Positions 23,101 to 35,033 of a stretch of DNA of 64,000 nt are shown in pieces; position 1 is the stretch's first letter; every line of letters starts with the position of its first letter. The stretch is from NCBI GenBank assembly GCA_020740775.1, contig JAHEWK010000010.1, positions 186,001-250,000 of the forward strand, in the 5' to 3' direction. This DNA comes from Ilyonectria destructans (lineage: Eukaryota; Ascomycota; Sordariomycetes; Hypocreales; Nectriaceae). Under the pieces are notes generated by a model. That model was not told where the DNA came from and made no database searches. It was given only the letters and a program-made list of their open reading frames with translations. A program made the translations under genes and the position numbers.

Positions 23101-24872
23101 ACAACCTCACCAGCAGGGTTCTTGATCTGAATCGCTGCGCTTCTCCGAGGCTTAACAAAGCTGGCGTTGGGTGTGCCCTTGGGTTGAGCGTTCTGGGGCT
23201 GAGGGGTCGAGGACACAATGACGGGCTGGCTCTGTTGGTTCGCGCTTGAGGGTCGCTCAGGCTGGGATGGAGTTCGCGACATGCTGTGGCTCTGCTGGTG
23301 GTAGGGAGGGGGGACAAAGGTCTGGTTGTAACCTGGAGAGTTAGCTTGGGGAGGAGCCATGTAGGGCATGTTGTTGTAGCCATAGGGCATCGACATTGGG
23401 CGTCCATAGCCGTCAACCTGCTGGGGAGGGTAGCCGAAGTTCTGGTTTTTTAAAGTCAGCATGTATTCAAATACGCCGCCTTCTGGCGAGAGATCAAGGG
23501 AACGAGAATCGTTCTGAGGTTGGCTGAGTGAGGAGAAAGAATCTGGGGGGATCTTGGTGGCATGGGATGCCGCACGGAAGTTGTCGCTATCAAATTCACG
23601 CCACGGCTGCTCTGCGTGTTTACTCAAACGGCGCTGATGCTGGTTGATGTCGACCCCATGCAAATTTCGCTTGGTAGAGTCGAGTGGGCGCCCCGCTTGA
23701 AGCGCCTTGTCCGTCTCACGACGATTTTTGCTCCTTTTGGAGGGTTTGAAAGATAATTTGTCAGGTGGAGGAGGAAAAGGGAACTGTACTTGTTGGGGTG
23801 CCATGGGAGGCGGGTAGTGGTATTGAGGCGGCGTCTGGATAGCCATGTTGGGCTGCATGCTGGCCTGGGCCATGTTGGGCGTGTTCGGCATCGACGGGAC
23901 GAGGGCAGGGCTTCGGTTCGGTTGAGGAGAGTTAGGGTACTGCATGTTTCGAGGCTGAGGCTGGAAAGCAGGCGGCATGCCTCGACCCTGTCCAGGACCG
24001 TTGCGGAACTGGTTGTTGGGGGGGTATCCCATCTGCTGGTTGTAGTTGGGGTTGAAACCGCCACGGCCACGGCCGCCCTGAGGCTGGAAGTTGCCTCGAC
24101 CGGCGCCGTCACCCTGAGCGGAGTGGCCAGACTCGCGGCGGAAGTGGGTGCCGGGCTGTGAGTTGGGGTTCGGGGGGACAGAACCCTGTCTCATGTGGCG
24201 CTGCGGAGATAAGAAAGTCAGTGCCGGGGTTTCTCGAGGTGAGGCCTAGTTGACTAGAAAGTGAGAGAAGGGTCAAGCACATACCTCGCCATCGCTACTG
24301 AGACTGCCAAAGGTCATCTGTCCGCTAGGCTGCTGCAGACCGGAAGGAGGTCGGCCGCCGCTAGCAGAAGGCTGGGGAATAGGAGAGGGAGAGTGGGCGG
24401 GCGAGGGGACTCGCGGGTTGCCACCGGGGATGGGGATGGGCGCAGCGCTGCCGGACTGGGGAGTGCTGTGAGCCATGGCAGGAGAGTCGAAGCCGAACTG
24501 GATGCCGGACTTGGCACCACCGACGGGGCCACCGTTGGCGAAGCTGTTGGGGGCGTTGGCAGCCATGGTGACGGAGCTCTTGCGAGAGTGATCTGGGCCG
24601 GAGCCGTTGAGGTTCGAGCTGCCGCGCGCGACGGCGGGGACAGCGGGGGTGACGGCGGGCTTGCCGTTCACAGGAGACGACGAGGCGCCCTTGGCATTCT
24701 GCGCCGAAGACGACGAAGCACCGACCACGACGGGAGGGTGAGATCCAGTCGCAACTACAGGCGCCTGGGCTGGCTTCTTAGGCGCACCTGCAGCAGAGGC
24801 ATAAGAAGTAGCCGTAGTCGCGGAGGTGTTTGTCGCCGGGATGGGGTTCTGCTGGTTCGCAGGCGACGTCAT
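20154..24872 (-). CDS. Translation initiation factor eIF4G
   Basis: Predicted 1509 aa. Exons are 24872-24285, 24200-20721, 20666-20314 and 20262-20154, and the sum is in frame. eIF4G is the cytoplasmic scaffold that joins eIF4E, eIF4A, poly(A)-binding protein and the ribosome. The N-terminal half is Pro/Gln/Asn-rich. A charged stretch rich in Glu, Lys and Ala with PAEEPKK- and EEKEKRR-type segments follows. The eIF4E-binding motif Y-x4-L-phi appears as YDANFLL. The MIF4G HEAT domain then starts at KVKAALNKMTPEKFDRIADQ and ends about LRRANWVSKE. The tail is Ser/Gly/Arg-rich. There is no further HEAT domain, as is usual in fungi. The start at 24872 is the first ATG that opens the protein-like sequence; the frame is open upstream but without a better ATG. 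Confidence 0.95.
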
Positions 24873-27800
24873 AAGGGGAGTTCGGATCGTTCGCGATGGG
24901 AGAAGAGGTGAGTGTGTCGGCGACGAGGGCGGAGGCGGGAGAGGCCGGGATGTCGAGGACTCGGTTGGCGGGGTGCTGATCGAGCGACGACGGGAGGTCG
25001 AGGTCGAGGACGCAGCGGATCGCGAGCGAAGTGGCGCGACGGTGAGCGACGGGAAGTCGACGGGCGGCTCGACGAGAAAAGTCGAGACAGGCCGAACGAG
25101 GGCGGAGAACCAAGGAGTGGAGGGTCGAGGGCCGACTGAGGTGATCGCAGGCGTCTGAGACAGGCTACGATCCGGCGCGGCAGGCGACGAGGGGAAAAAA
25201 GAACCGAGGGGAGTGAGTCCTTCTGGTTTCAAAAACTCAGGACGGGTTCCAATGCCGATGCAAATGGAAATGGGTCGGGTTAGAAGAATTTCCACCGGAC
25301 CAGGGAGGTTGCTTGAGTGGTGAGGGTTGGAAAGAGTCGGCAAAAAAAAAATTTGGGCAGCAGGATCTGATATGGGCGGGAAGGGGCGAGGGAGGAGGAG
25401 GGGGGGGGGGGTGCCTCCGAAAAGAGCGCCCAGGGCTTCTGTGTCAGGGCTGTCAGCCACTGCCCAGCAGTCACTGTCAGTGTCGTTGGCCGGCGAATTT
25501 CCACGGTGCGCATGCAGGGGTTGTAGCCCCAGGAGACAGTGCGTCATGGCGCCAAGAGCCTGGCTCACACCGTGCGTGGGGACATTCCGGGCCATCTAGG
25601 GCCACCCACGGCGGACCCAAAAAGCCACTGATTCCCTCCGGGTCGGTCCTGGCCCAAGGGTTGCCCAGCAGGTACTTTCCAAAGGGTATGTCCGAAGGTA
25701 CCGTGGTGGCCATTTTGAGGCGCCTCGGGTCTGTCACTGCGGCTCATCTCCAGTTTTCTTGGTTCTCTCTCGACGGGCAGTGAAGAGCAGTGCAAGGCAG
25801 TGGGTTTCTACGTAGGTGCATGGTCTATATGCGAGGACTCGACAGTTCAAAGGGTGGGATGGACTAATAAATTTCTCCATCCATTTGCCCACAAGGCCAC
25901 AAGGAAAGACTCGGTTGCTACGTCAATCCCCGCGGGAGAGGGCACGCTAACACGATACCTGCCACCGAGTCCCCACTCGGCGTGGCAGCTCAGATATCGC
26001 CGGTACCCAGTGGGCGGGCGAGCCTGTCGAGGGAGGGAGGGGGAGGGGAGCAGGAGGGAGACTGCGGGCAAAAAGAAGGACAGGGAGAGGAAGAAAGAAA
26101 CCGTGATAGAGCGCTGCGAATTATGACGGGATTCCCAACGCAAGGGGAAAGGGGAAGTAGAGCATGCGAAGAAGAAGAAGAAAAGAAGAAAAAAAGAATT
26201 ATTTGCGTACCTATGCTTTCCGAGTAAAGGGGCGAGACACATGGACTCTCAGCCGGCGTTGCGCTGCCTGATAATTTACCAGCATTCACATGCGACACCA
26301 AGCAATGCCAGCCAAAGCAAAAGGTAATCTCAGGTGTTCCCTACGGCTAACCCCCGGCAGGACGTGTCGGGTAATGTGCAGTACGTAGTAACTACGTATT
26401 ACGATGCGGCTTGTACTACCCATCCCCCCGGGACTCTGATCGGCGATATAACTTAACTCGAGGTAACGCAGCCCTGGCCGGGTTTTCTCAGTTGTTATGA
26501 ACCCTGAACATGCTCCATGCCGCGGATCGTCGACGCGCAACCACCGTCTACGAAGTGCAGAGTCGATGGGTGGATGGGAGGATGCACGGCTGCATGGACG
26601 TGCGCATGGAGACGATGGCATGGCGGCTTTCGCCGATTGCAGCCCATCATCGTGCCGCGACACCGTGCCCGCCGATTTCCGCTGACCATGACTGCCGTGA
26701 TGTGCTGTACCAGATTGTACATACGTACATTCGTACATTCGTACGCTTCTGGTCTGTGTGGGTGACAGTGATGAACGGCAATGGACAAGGGTTGGGTGGA
26801 AGACGGACCGTCAACCACGCGTGGCAGCACCCGTCCTTTCACTGGGCCATGGAACCAGCTCGAGCCCAATCCCAAGTCCCGAGCCCGCGCCATCTCGTCG
26901 ATAATTACGGATATACAGAGAGTAGACGAAAAGCGAGAGCACGCGTTTGGGGTTGACTAGGGATCCTAATAAAGAGCCAAGATGAGAGGGCACGCACGCC
27001 CCCAGGCATGGCTCGGGCACTCTCGTACCGTCACTACCGTGGTTACACTAGGGGAAGAGGGAGAGAGGCTCCGAGAGAGGGCTCTAGCGCGCCGGAGGGG
27101 ACCTGGAAGTGAAAAGGGCAGGGCAGGTCAGGGCAGGGTGAATCGACATAGTGATGTGCGGTGGGATTGATTGACTCGCTTATCACAGCCATTCTCCATT
27201 CTCCATTCTCCATTCCCCGGTCTCCGTGTCTTCCTGTTCTGTAAGCAAGAGGGAGAGTGCGTGCCTTTGTTTGTGGGGTTGGGGCTGGTGTTGTTGAACC
27301 GGGCGTTGGATTTATCATCACCAGCAGCCGCAGTCTGATGACTGACTGACTGACTACATTAGCGGGTGATGGTTGGCGGTGGTGGTTGACACTGCTCTCA
27401 TTGTGACAATGGCACACCCAACAAACCCTCGCCATCGTTCCTCATCCTATCGTCTCTCAGTCTATCTTCTTGTCGTACAGTACAGTAGCCACGCCACATC
27501 CACAAAAAAATGTGACTCACTCTCCTTCTCACTAGCCTTTGTTCGTTTACTCTTCTGGACTCTCCCTCCCCCGGTCCGTCAGTCCGCCGTGTCAGTCCAC
27601 CCAACGGGACCACCAACAAGTCTTCCGTTTGCCGAGCTAGTACGTCGATGCTCGACTCCGCCTCTGGTCGACTACGCCTCTGCTCTTCCAAAACGCCCAC
27701 GGCAGAAACGCCTTCCGAGTCCCACCTCGAATCCCACCTCCAAGGCTCTAGGAGACCAGAACGGGCAAAAGAGCACTTCAACAAGACGCCGCGGGCGGCT

Positions 27801-29946
27801 CAACCGCTGCGCGCACTCCACCCACCAAACCCCCATACACATGAACAGTCCTACAGAGTACGCAGTAGCATGTATTATGTATTTTTTGCGCTCTTTTTTG
27901 GGTTTTGCTTTTGGCCCTCTCTCGCCAACCGGGGGCTCAGAGGAACGCACGACGAACAAACACACAAATTTATCCACCGGCTTCTTCGTCCGGTTTTGTG
28001 TGCATGTCACCCCAGGTGCGAGATATCCCACAATCACACTGTAGCCCCAGTTCCGGTGCCTTAACCCTGCCTACCCGAAAGCTAGAGGCGCCGTTCAACC
28101 TTGCTTTTGAAGGTTCACCACAAAAAAAAAATCCTCTGCTCTGCTTGAGTCGGTGCGCAGAGACAGAAGAAAAGGCCGCGCGGGACAAGCGGGACCGACC
28201 ACTCGGAGTGAGCTACTCTGAGCGAGCTACTCTGCGCACTAACTTCATGACTTGCACACAATGGCCTTGTTCGTGATTCTGCGAAACCTGAAGCTTAAAC
28301 ACCACAGTGCAGTTTCGCTGGCGGTTCGGTTTGCCCTGCTTCCGTCCGTCGTCCGTACACTTGTTCCAAATTGTCACAAATTGTCGCGTACGAATAGTGC
28401 GTGCCATGTATGTAAAACCTACCATGGAAACAGGGCATTCCCGGTCACGGAACTGGGAGCACTCGCGCGGGATGGTCCGCCCTGTCTTGGACACGGACAA
28501 AAAAACCGCCATTGCCTGTCAATGCTTCGTATACACAGCAGGTAAATTAGTTACAGTGTATTGGTATCACCCGGGCTATGACCCAGACTGCTACGGTGCC
28601 CAAAGGATTCAGCGGTGCCCAGTCACCCATCTGGTATCAGGCAACCATGGGCCTGTCTCTGTCTGTCTCTCCACCATACCTAGGCCTTGCCACTATCACA
28701 GCCACAACAACTAACAACACCAACGAGCCCCGTCGCCAGTAAAGCACTACCTCTTTTCCACCAGCGAACAACTGCCATTCTTCGTGCCTGGGATAACTAG
28801 GTTGTTTGCCTCAGGCGGCTGATGAGCCCATCCTCCCGACCCGTCCATTCACGGCCTCTTCATCCACTCACCGTCAAATATGCGTTACAACTCATTCCGC
28901 CTCGCTGCCTGACTCGTGAACTGAGATCAGCCAACTCACCGTCTCCTTTTCTCATCACACCAATCATTGTCGTTGATCAGTGAAGCACGCTATTGCTGTT
29001 GTTGAAGCAAACATGCACACATGCACCCACACACTCCTCCCCCATGCCCGCCCTATCCCGTGCGTCCCGTGCATCCCTCCATCCCTCCATCCGTGTGCAT
29101 GTGCTCTGCCGTGAAACTCGAGAGATCTGACCCGTCACCCACAAATGCTGATGCAATATTCCCCGGTTGCCTGCTTATCAACCGCCTATAGCCAACGACC
29201 CCCGACGTGTCGCATCGTTGCCTGGCGGTCGACGGCAAGGTGGCAAGGGCCTTCTAGAGTCTCGGTTCTCTCAAAGCCGTTTGTTTGGCCGCTACGCATA
29301 CTGTATAATAGCTTGCTACGCCGACAATGGTCAAGCCCGGTATTGTCTTGGATGCCTCTCTCTGCCTGCCCCGAGGACATTGTCCAACCACATGGGTTTG
29401 CCTGTGCGCCCCCGAGGAATGCTAAGCCGTCCCTCGTGTATCCCATTAGCGCGCGTTGCCTTTCAACAAGTAACCCGATGCCTAACAGGCGGAACCAACA
29501 GAGGACGCCGAATGCTTCATGGCCACGCACGCAGGGTTGTGTCACATGTCTCGCGCCAACGCTCGATTCACATAGTCAAATCATGCTGGGGAAATCAAGG
29601 GTCGTCGAATCCCTCGTCCCAATCCCCGGTAGTCGATGATGTCAGAGAAACCTCTGCTCGGTACATATCCCAGAAGAGAGTTCTCCAGGGCTGCAGGTAT
29701 GCAGATCACCCACGCCTGAACCCTGCCTGAGGCGTCCAACCGCGCGGGATGGATATGTCATGCATCGCCAAAACGCACTTGAGATGTGCCGGCTCAGATC
29801 TCACGGCCCGATATCTGGCATAGCAGAAACATATTCCATTTTGTTCAGCACCCTTTTCTCACGCCACTTACTTCCGCGTTGTAGTTTAATGCCGTCCTAG
29901 TACGCCCCTGTCCTTGTCCAATATCCAGGTAACTCAACTAACTTAC
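24873..29946. other. Gene-poor region between eIF4G and Aquarius
   Basis: About 5 kb holds no gene that I can support. The part next to eIF4G (24873 to about 26200) should be its promoter and leader: it is strongly purine-rich on the + strand, so pyrimidine-rich in the sense of eIF4G, including a G run at 25396-25411 and GGGAGGGAGGGGGAGGGGAG at 26030-26049. Simple repeats include ACATACGTACATTCGTACATTCG near 26718 and CCATTCT x3 near 27189. Open frames such as 27373-28044 are low in protein character. A long non-coding RNA cannot be excluded. Confidence 0.5.
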
Positions 29947-32900
29947 TTACTCTCCCTCTCGCACCTCGAGGATATCCGCCTCGACCTCTTCTCCATCGTC
30001 CTCTTCGTACACCTCCTCGTCGCCCTCAATTTCCTCGGCGATGGACTCAGGCACCCCAGAGCCACCTTGCTCAGCTTGCAGCTGCTTAATCTTGGTGTTG
30101 GTCATCTCAAACACATATTGGCCTAAATGTTCCACGCCCTCCATCGGCACCTCGCCCTCAACAGCACCGTCCCCTTCGGTAAACTCCCTCTCCGCGGGCC
30201 ATAGTTCTCCCGTAACGAGCATTAGCTTGTCAGGTCTCTGCAACAGCAGATCAAACGCAGGGCGAAGCTCGGGACAGGCCTCAAATACTTCCCGACGGCC
30301 CAGGATGTAAAGACCTAGCCGTGCTCGTGAAAGTGCCACCGTCATGCGGCGGACATCGCGAAGATAGCCCACCCGTGATGTTCGAGTCAGAGATAGAATG
30401 ATGTCTAGAAAATCAATGGTTAGCCGACTCAACATCTCCGGCAAGGGCAGTGGCTTCAAGAAGGGAGGCACTTACAATCATTCTGCTCGCCCTGGTATTT
30501 GTCTACCGTGGCAACTGCCTTGGGGAGGCCAAACACAGGGTTCCGAGCACATCTATGAGACAGCACGTCCTTCACTAGGGCTCGTTGTCCAGCGTACGTC
30601 GTGAGGATGCTAATCTTCTCCGCCGGGTATCCAAGCAGGCGCATATACTGGTAAATGGCCACTGCATACTCCGCTTCGCCCAGGTTCTGAACAAAGTGAG
30701 GCGTAGGCTCGGATTCGCCACGGCCCTTGTAGTCAGGGACGTTGATAAACTGGTAGTCGAACTTGAATCCAGCATTGGCCTTGACAAATTGTGGGTTGCT
30801 CTGCACATCCGGAAGGTTCTCCAGATTCTGGTACCGCCACTGGTAGAGGCTTGCAATGGACGAGCGAGCCCGACCTTGCTTGTCGAGTGTAATAGTGGGA
30901 ACACCGAGCCGAACCAGTCTCGAGAACAGTGACTGTTCCAGGTTGGCATAGTGGCGGAATGCAAGACTCTGAATGACAGGCGAGTTCTGGAAGTGGTCAC
31001 CGCATAGAACAACCCGCTGGAGAGGCATCTTGCCATCAACAGGGGTTTGCATCGCCAATGGCATAAAAGTCTCGATTTCGGTAATCTGAGCCGCCTCTTC
31101 CATCACAACGTTGTCGTAGTGGAATCGGAGGGAAGAAATTTCGCTTCTCCGAATGGCCGCGTGCGTGGTTGTCATTGCAATGATGCGAGCCTCGCTGGTA
31201 AGCAAGTAGTTTGCCTTGTCGCGATCCCTTCGGAGAATCTCAAACGGAAGGGCGTCGGCAAGCTCCGAGAAGATCTTGGAGATGTGACGATAGCAACCTT
31301 GGGCGATTTCCAGAACCTCGTCTCGGTCGGCCTCCTGTGGGAAAACAGGTTGAGGGGCATTGGAAAAGTAGGTGTGGAAGGGGAAAGCAGCAACAATATC
31401 GGCCGCGGTGGAGTCATCAGCTTCAGCGATTTGCTGGAACTTGGTCCACGCAGGCTCAACATAGACGGTGTTGAAATAACCAGCTGTCTCTGCTGAGTTC
31501 TCATGTGCACCGGGTGCTCCAAGGCTGGCGGCAAGCCTCTTGACTTCGTGGAGATAGCGGTCCCGGTTCTCCAGGAATGATTCAACTCGTCCGTGCTTGC
31601 TGAAGTTGCCCTCGGTATCAAGCTCCTCCTCACCATGACCTAGACGCAAGAGGTGACGCTCATCGATATCCAGAGCGACAATCTTGGCAAACAGCTGGTT
31701 GAGGGCCTGGTTGCTATGTGCAATGAGCAATGTCTTCTGCTCGGGAAAGTTGTGATAAATATTGCTGATGATCTGGGTAGCGACGTCGGTTTTGCCAGTT
31801 CCAGGAGGTCCAACAACGACGGTAAGTCCAGGCTGTGTACCAGATGTGATGGCCTCCACTTGAGCCGGGGTAAATCGCACAGAGTTGTGGCGGGGGACGT
31901 CGATAGGATACGGCCCCGTGTTCGGAGGTTGATAGGTCGAGGCCTTCAGGGTCTCGATTTCGGATATTAAAGCAGGGGTCGCGTCGCGTCGACGCTTCTT
32001 CGACGGCTTGGTTCCCTTAGGCTCTTGTGGCTTCTCTACAGCCTCCAACACATACGGGGGGCCGAAGCTGCCGGAGACTTCATCACCCGGGTCGATAATC
32101 TTTCCAGGCATGCTCTCAGTAAGGTGTTGCCAGTCGAGGAAGGTATCTCTAAAATCAACCTTCTTGGCTCGGTTAGGGAGATTCGTATACGTGGCGCCAG
32201 CGGGATCTCCATAGCCAAGGAAGACTTCATGGAGCCAGGCAGGCAAGGGGACCTCGGAAAGGACAAGGCTCCGGATGGACTCAAGAACAGGTTTGAAGTT
32301 GTTCTCCCTCCTGCCACGTCTGAGGAGCAGGTTAATTCCGGAATAGACATCAGGCTTCCCAGCTGAGGCTCGCTCGGCATCTTTGGTGTATGTTTGCGAG
32401 TCTAACTTGAGTTGGATGCGGCGCTTGCTGTCAAGATTGCCGGCTCCTTCTCTGGCATGACGGCCCTTCTCGTCGGTGATTTGAAGAACCGATGCAGCTC
32501 GAACGGACACCACGCCGAGCATCTCAGACTCTGACAGTGCCTGGCCACCATTGCTGGTAGGCTTGGTCGTGGGGGGCTCAATGTGGAGGAGGAAGACCAC
32601 GTCATCCTGTCTGAGAGAGTCCCATTCCCGACGCACACCCTCTCCTAGTCGTCGGACATCAACCAAAACCTCAGCCCGTACCATCGATGGCTGGTCATCG
32701 CCAACAAGAGCTGGCACCACCTCCAAGATCGTCGGCTTCGAGATGGACATCGCCATTTTGGAGAATCCAGCGAAAGTAGTCTCGCCTGGCTGCTTCGACT
32801 CTGGCCGCAATCGGCGCAGAGCGGACTCGATATCCTTGCGAACTCCGTAAAACGACTCACAGCGATAAAGTATAAGCGCTCTCCACAAGAAGTCGCCAAC

Positions 32901-34489
32901 CGAAAGATATTGCAGGTTCAATTTGGGAAGTGCCATAGGATGGGAGCCATCATAGCTCTCTGCCTGCTGGAAGCTGTTGTCGAATAGCGAATGCTCCGTT
33001 GGCACCAAGCCCATACTCCGGGCCTTCTCTTGGAAAGTTTTTCTGCGCTCAAAGGTGGTCAGGAGCACCTCGAGGAGGAGTTTCCGGGTGATGGGGAGAT
33101 TGAGACTTTCGGGGTATGTGGTGCGAAGCTCCAAAAGGGTCATCAGTTGAACGATTTCCTCATCCGTGAGAGGCTCTAGCAAGGCCTCTAACTCTTCCCT
33201 CTTGTCGATGGCACCGTAATTCGATAGTGCTAGAACTGCGAGCTTTTCTCTGAAATGCTTCAAGGAAATGCGCTGTAGCTTCCCCAGGGACTTGCAGTGT
33301 TTGTCATACGCCTCCGTGGAGCTAAGCTGAACGCCCGTCTGGTCATCGATAGTGAAGTAGGTGTAGTGAGAAAGAAGAGCATGGAGCTCGCGAAGAAGAG
33401 TGTTCTCTTCATCATTGTACATTGACGACAGCTTCATGGCCGGGACGAGATGGAGATCCTGGAGCAGAGTGTTGACATAGCGCCGTGTCGGCAACTGGCT
33501 CTGCAGATCGGAGATAAACTCGGCGAACCGCTCGCAGTACAGCGCTTGATCTATAGTTTAGTTAGCAGCGAAGCAATGACTTCGGTGTAAATTGGGCCAA
33601 CTCACCGGCTTTGCTGCCCTCTGTGTACAGGAGACCCAAGAAGTCGAGGAGAAGCGTGTAAAGCCATGATCGCTCGAAGCGAAGGCGGGCCTTGGTCGCG
33701 TCATCAGCTGCGTCGTACCGCTTGTGAGCAGCCTTCCACGCCTTCCTCAGATGAGGAGCTTGGTCCAGCTTCGACTCTTGCAACTTCTCGGTGGACAAGT
33801 TGTGCCATATGCCGATCGAAACAAGCGGTGCGCACTCCTTCCTGACAATTGCGCAGTCTAGACTCTGGAAAGCGTGAATCATGAAACAGAGGAGCTGGGT
33901 TCTGACGGTGAGGGAGAGCGTCCGGTCGAGCATCATGGAAAGGAGTCGGCGAAACAAGGACGAGAAATCGGTCGGTCTATCCTCGAAAAGCCCTAGGAAA
34001 AAGTCAGCGAGCTACTCCGTGGCAAAGACGCCGTCTACTCACCCCAAGTTTCCAAGTGTTCTCGTCTCTTGACATTGGCGATGAGTGCGATCAACAAAAC
34101 ATGGTAGTTGGACGCCTCCTCAGTGTATCCGGGCCACAGGTAGCTATAACGAGAGCGCGTCAGCAGTGTGTAGTTTTTCTCAAGCGGCTCGATGATGCGC
34201 ACCTCTCCAGTGTCTGCAGACTCTCGAGCAGCAGCAGGGACTTGTACTGGAAGCCCTCGCGCTCGAGCTGGTCCCAGATGCTCTGCTTCAGAACGTCGTT
34301 CTTGACCTTGGGCTTGGCCGGCTTCTTCGAGGCCTTCAGCCAATGCTTCCGCGCAACCTGGACGAACTGGTGCTCCTCCTCTTCGACCTCGGCCGGTGTT
34401 GGACGCCCATCGGTGGTCTTGTGCTTCGGTTCAGGCTTCTTCTGGGCTTTCGCGGCGCCACTGCCCTTGAGCCGCTTCACGTTAGGCAT
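29947..34489 (-). CDS. Intron-binding spliceosomal helicase Aquarius (Cwf11)
   Basis: Predicted 1435 aa (human AQR 1485). Exons are 34489-34203, 34143-34043, 33992-33606, 33550-30476 and 30404-29947. Aquarius is an SF1 (UPF1-like) RNA helicase that binds the intron upstream of the branch point inside the spliceosome. The N-terminal two thirds are helical ARM-like sequence with family signatures such as YLWPGYTEEASNYH and PTRRYVNTLLQD. Walker A is GPPGTGKTD near residue 838, and the motif II equivalent is MEEAAQITEIETF as in other Aquarius proteins. Helicase motif VDKYQGEQNDYIILS spans the last intron, and RMTVALSRAR is motif VI. The tail is Glu/Asp-rich. It diverges from THOC1, another mRNA-biogenesis gene, across 544 bp. 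Confidence 0.96.
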
Positions 34490-35033
34490 TGTCGAAAGAT
34501 TCCTGTCGCGTCATGGGCTACTGGGGGTCCTCGGGCAATGGATTCGTGGCTGGGGCAGCGCCAGCGGTCGTGATGGAGGCTCGGAGCTGAAGCTGGGATT
34601 TCTCGGTTCTGAATGTGACGCTTCTTCATGCAGCTACGAACCTCTGCCAAAATTTCAGCCTCGCAGGGACCCACGCGTCGGGCGGCTCTGCCAAGCCACA
34701 CATCAAGTATCCCTGTCGCTTGTGTACTTCGAACCACTCAGAAAATACGCCACAAGGCCGGTACCTGAGCACGAGCGCGACCTAGCTTTGTACTCCCTCA
34801 ATCTCAGCCTTCCCTTGTCTGAACATCCCAAAGTCGACAACCCACGCGCAGCTCTTTCAACAGCACCAAGCACTCAACAATCCTCCATCGCAATTGCCCC
34901 GAAACGAGTACTCTGTCACCAAGCTGATAGATCACGAACACCCTGCCAACGGCGCGTTCTTTGCGCGTAACCGGCCCCCGAGGACGGCACCGGAGAACGT
35001 CTTGTCCACGTTACGTCGCTTTGTTCGCTCAAA
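34490..35033. promoter_or_regulatory. Shared divergent promoter, Aquarius and THOC1
   Basis: These 544 bp lie between the two start codons and must carry both promoters. One perfect ACGCGT lies near 34672. No TATA box is obvious. Both products act on nascent mRNA, so coordinated expression is plausible, but nothing in the sequence proves it. Confidence 0.5.

Noticed and set aside
27189..27215. Short tandem repeats (CCATTCT, TGGCAAC, GGCAACT) as a CRISPR array
   Set aside because: Units are 7 bases with no spacers, and the genome is eukaryotic. They are simple repeats.
27373..28044. Open frames in the gap between eIF4G and Aquarius
   Set aside because: They have no intron signals, unusual composition and no family character; several begin with non-ATG codons.
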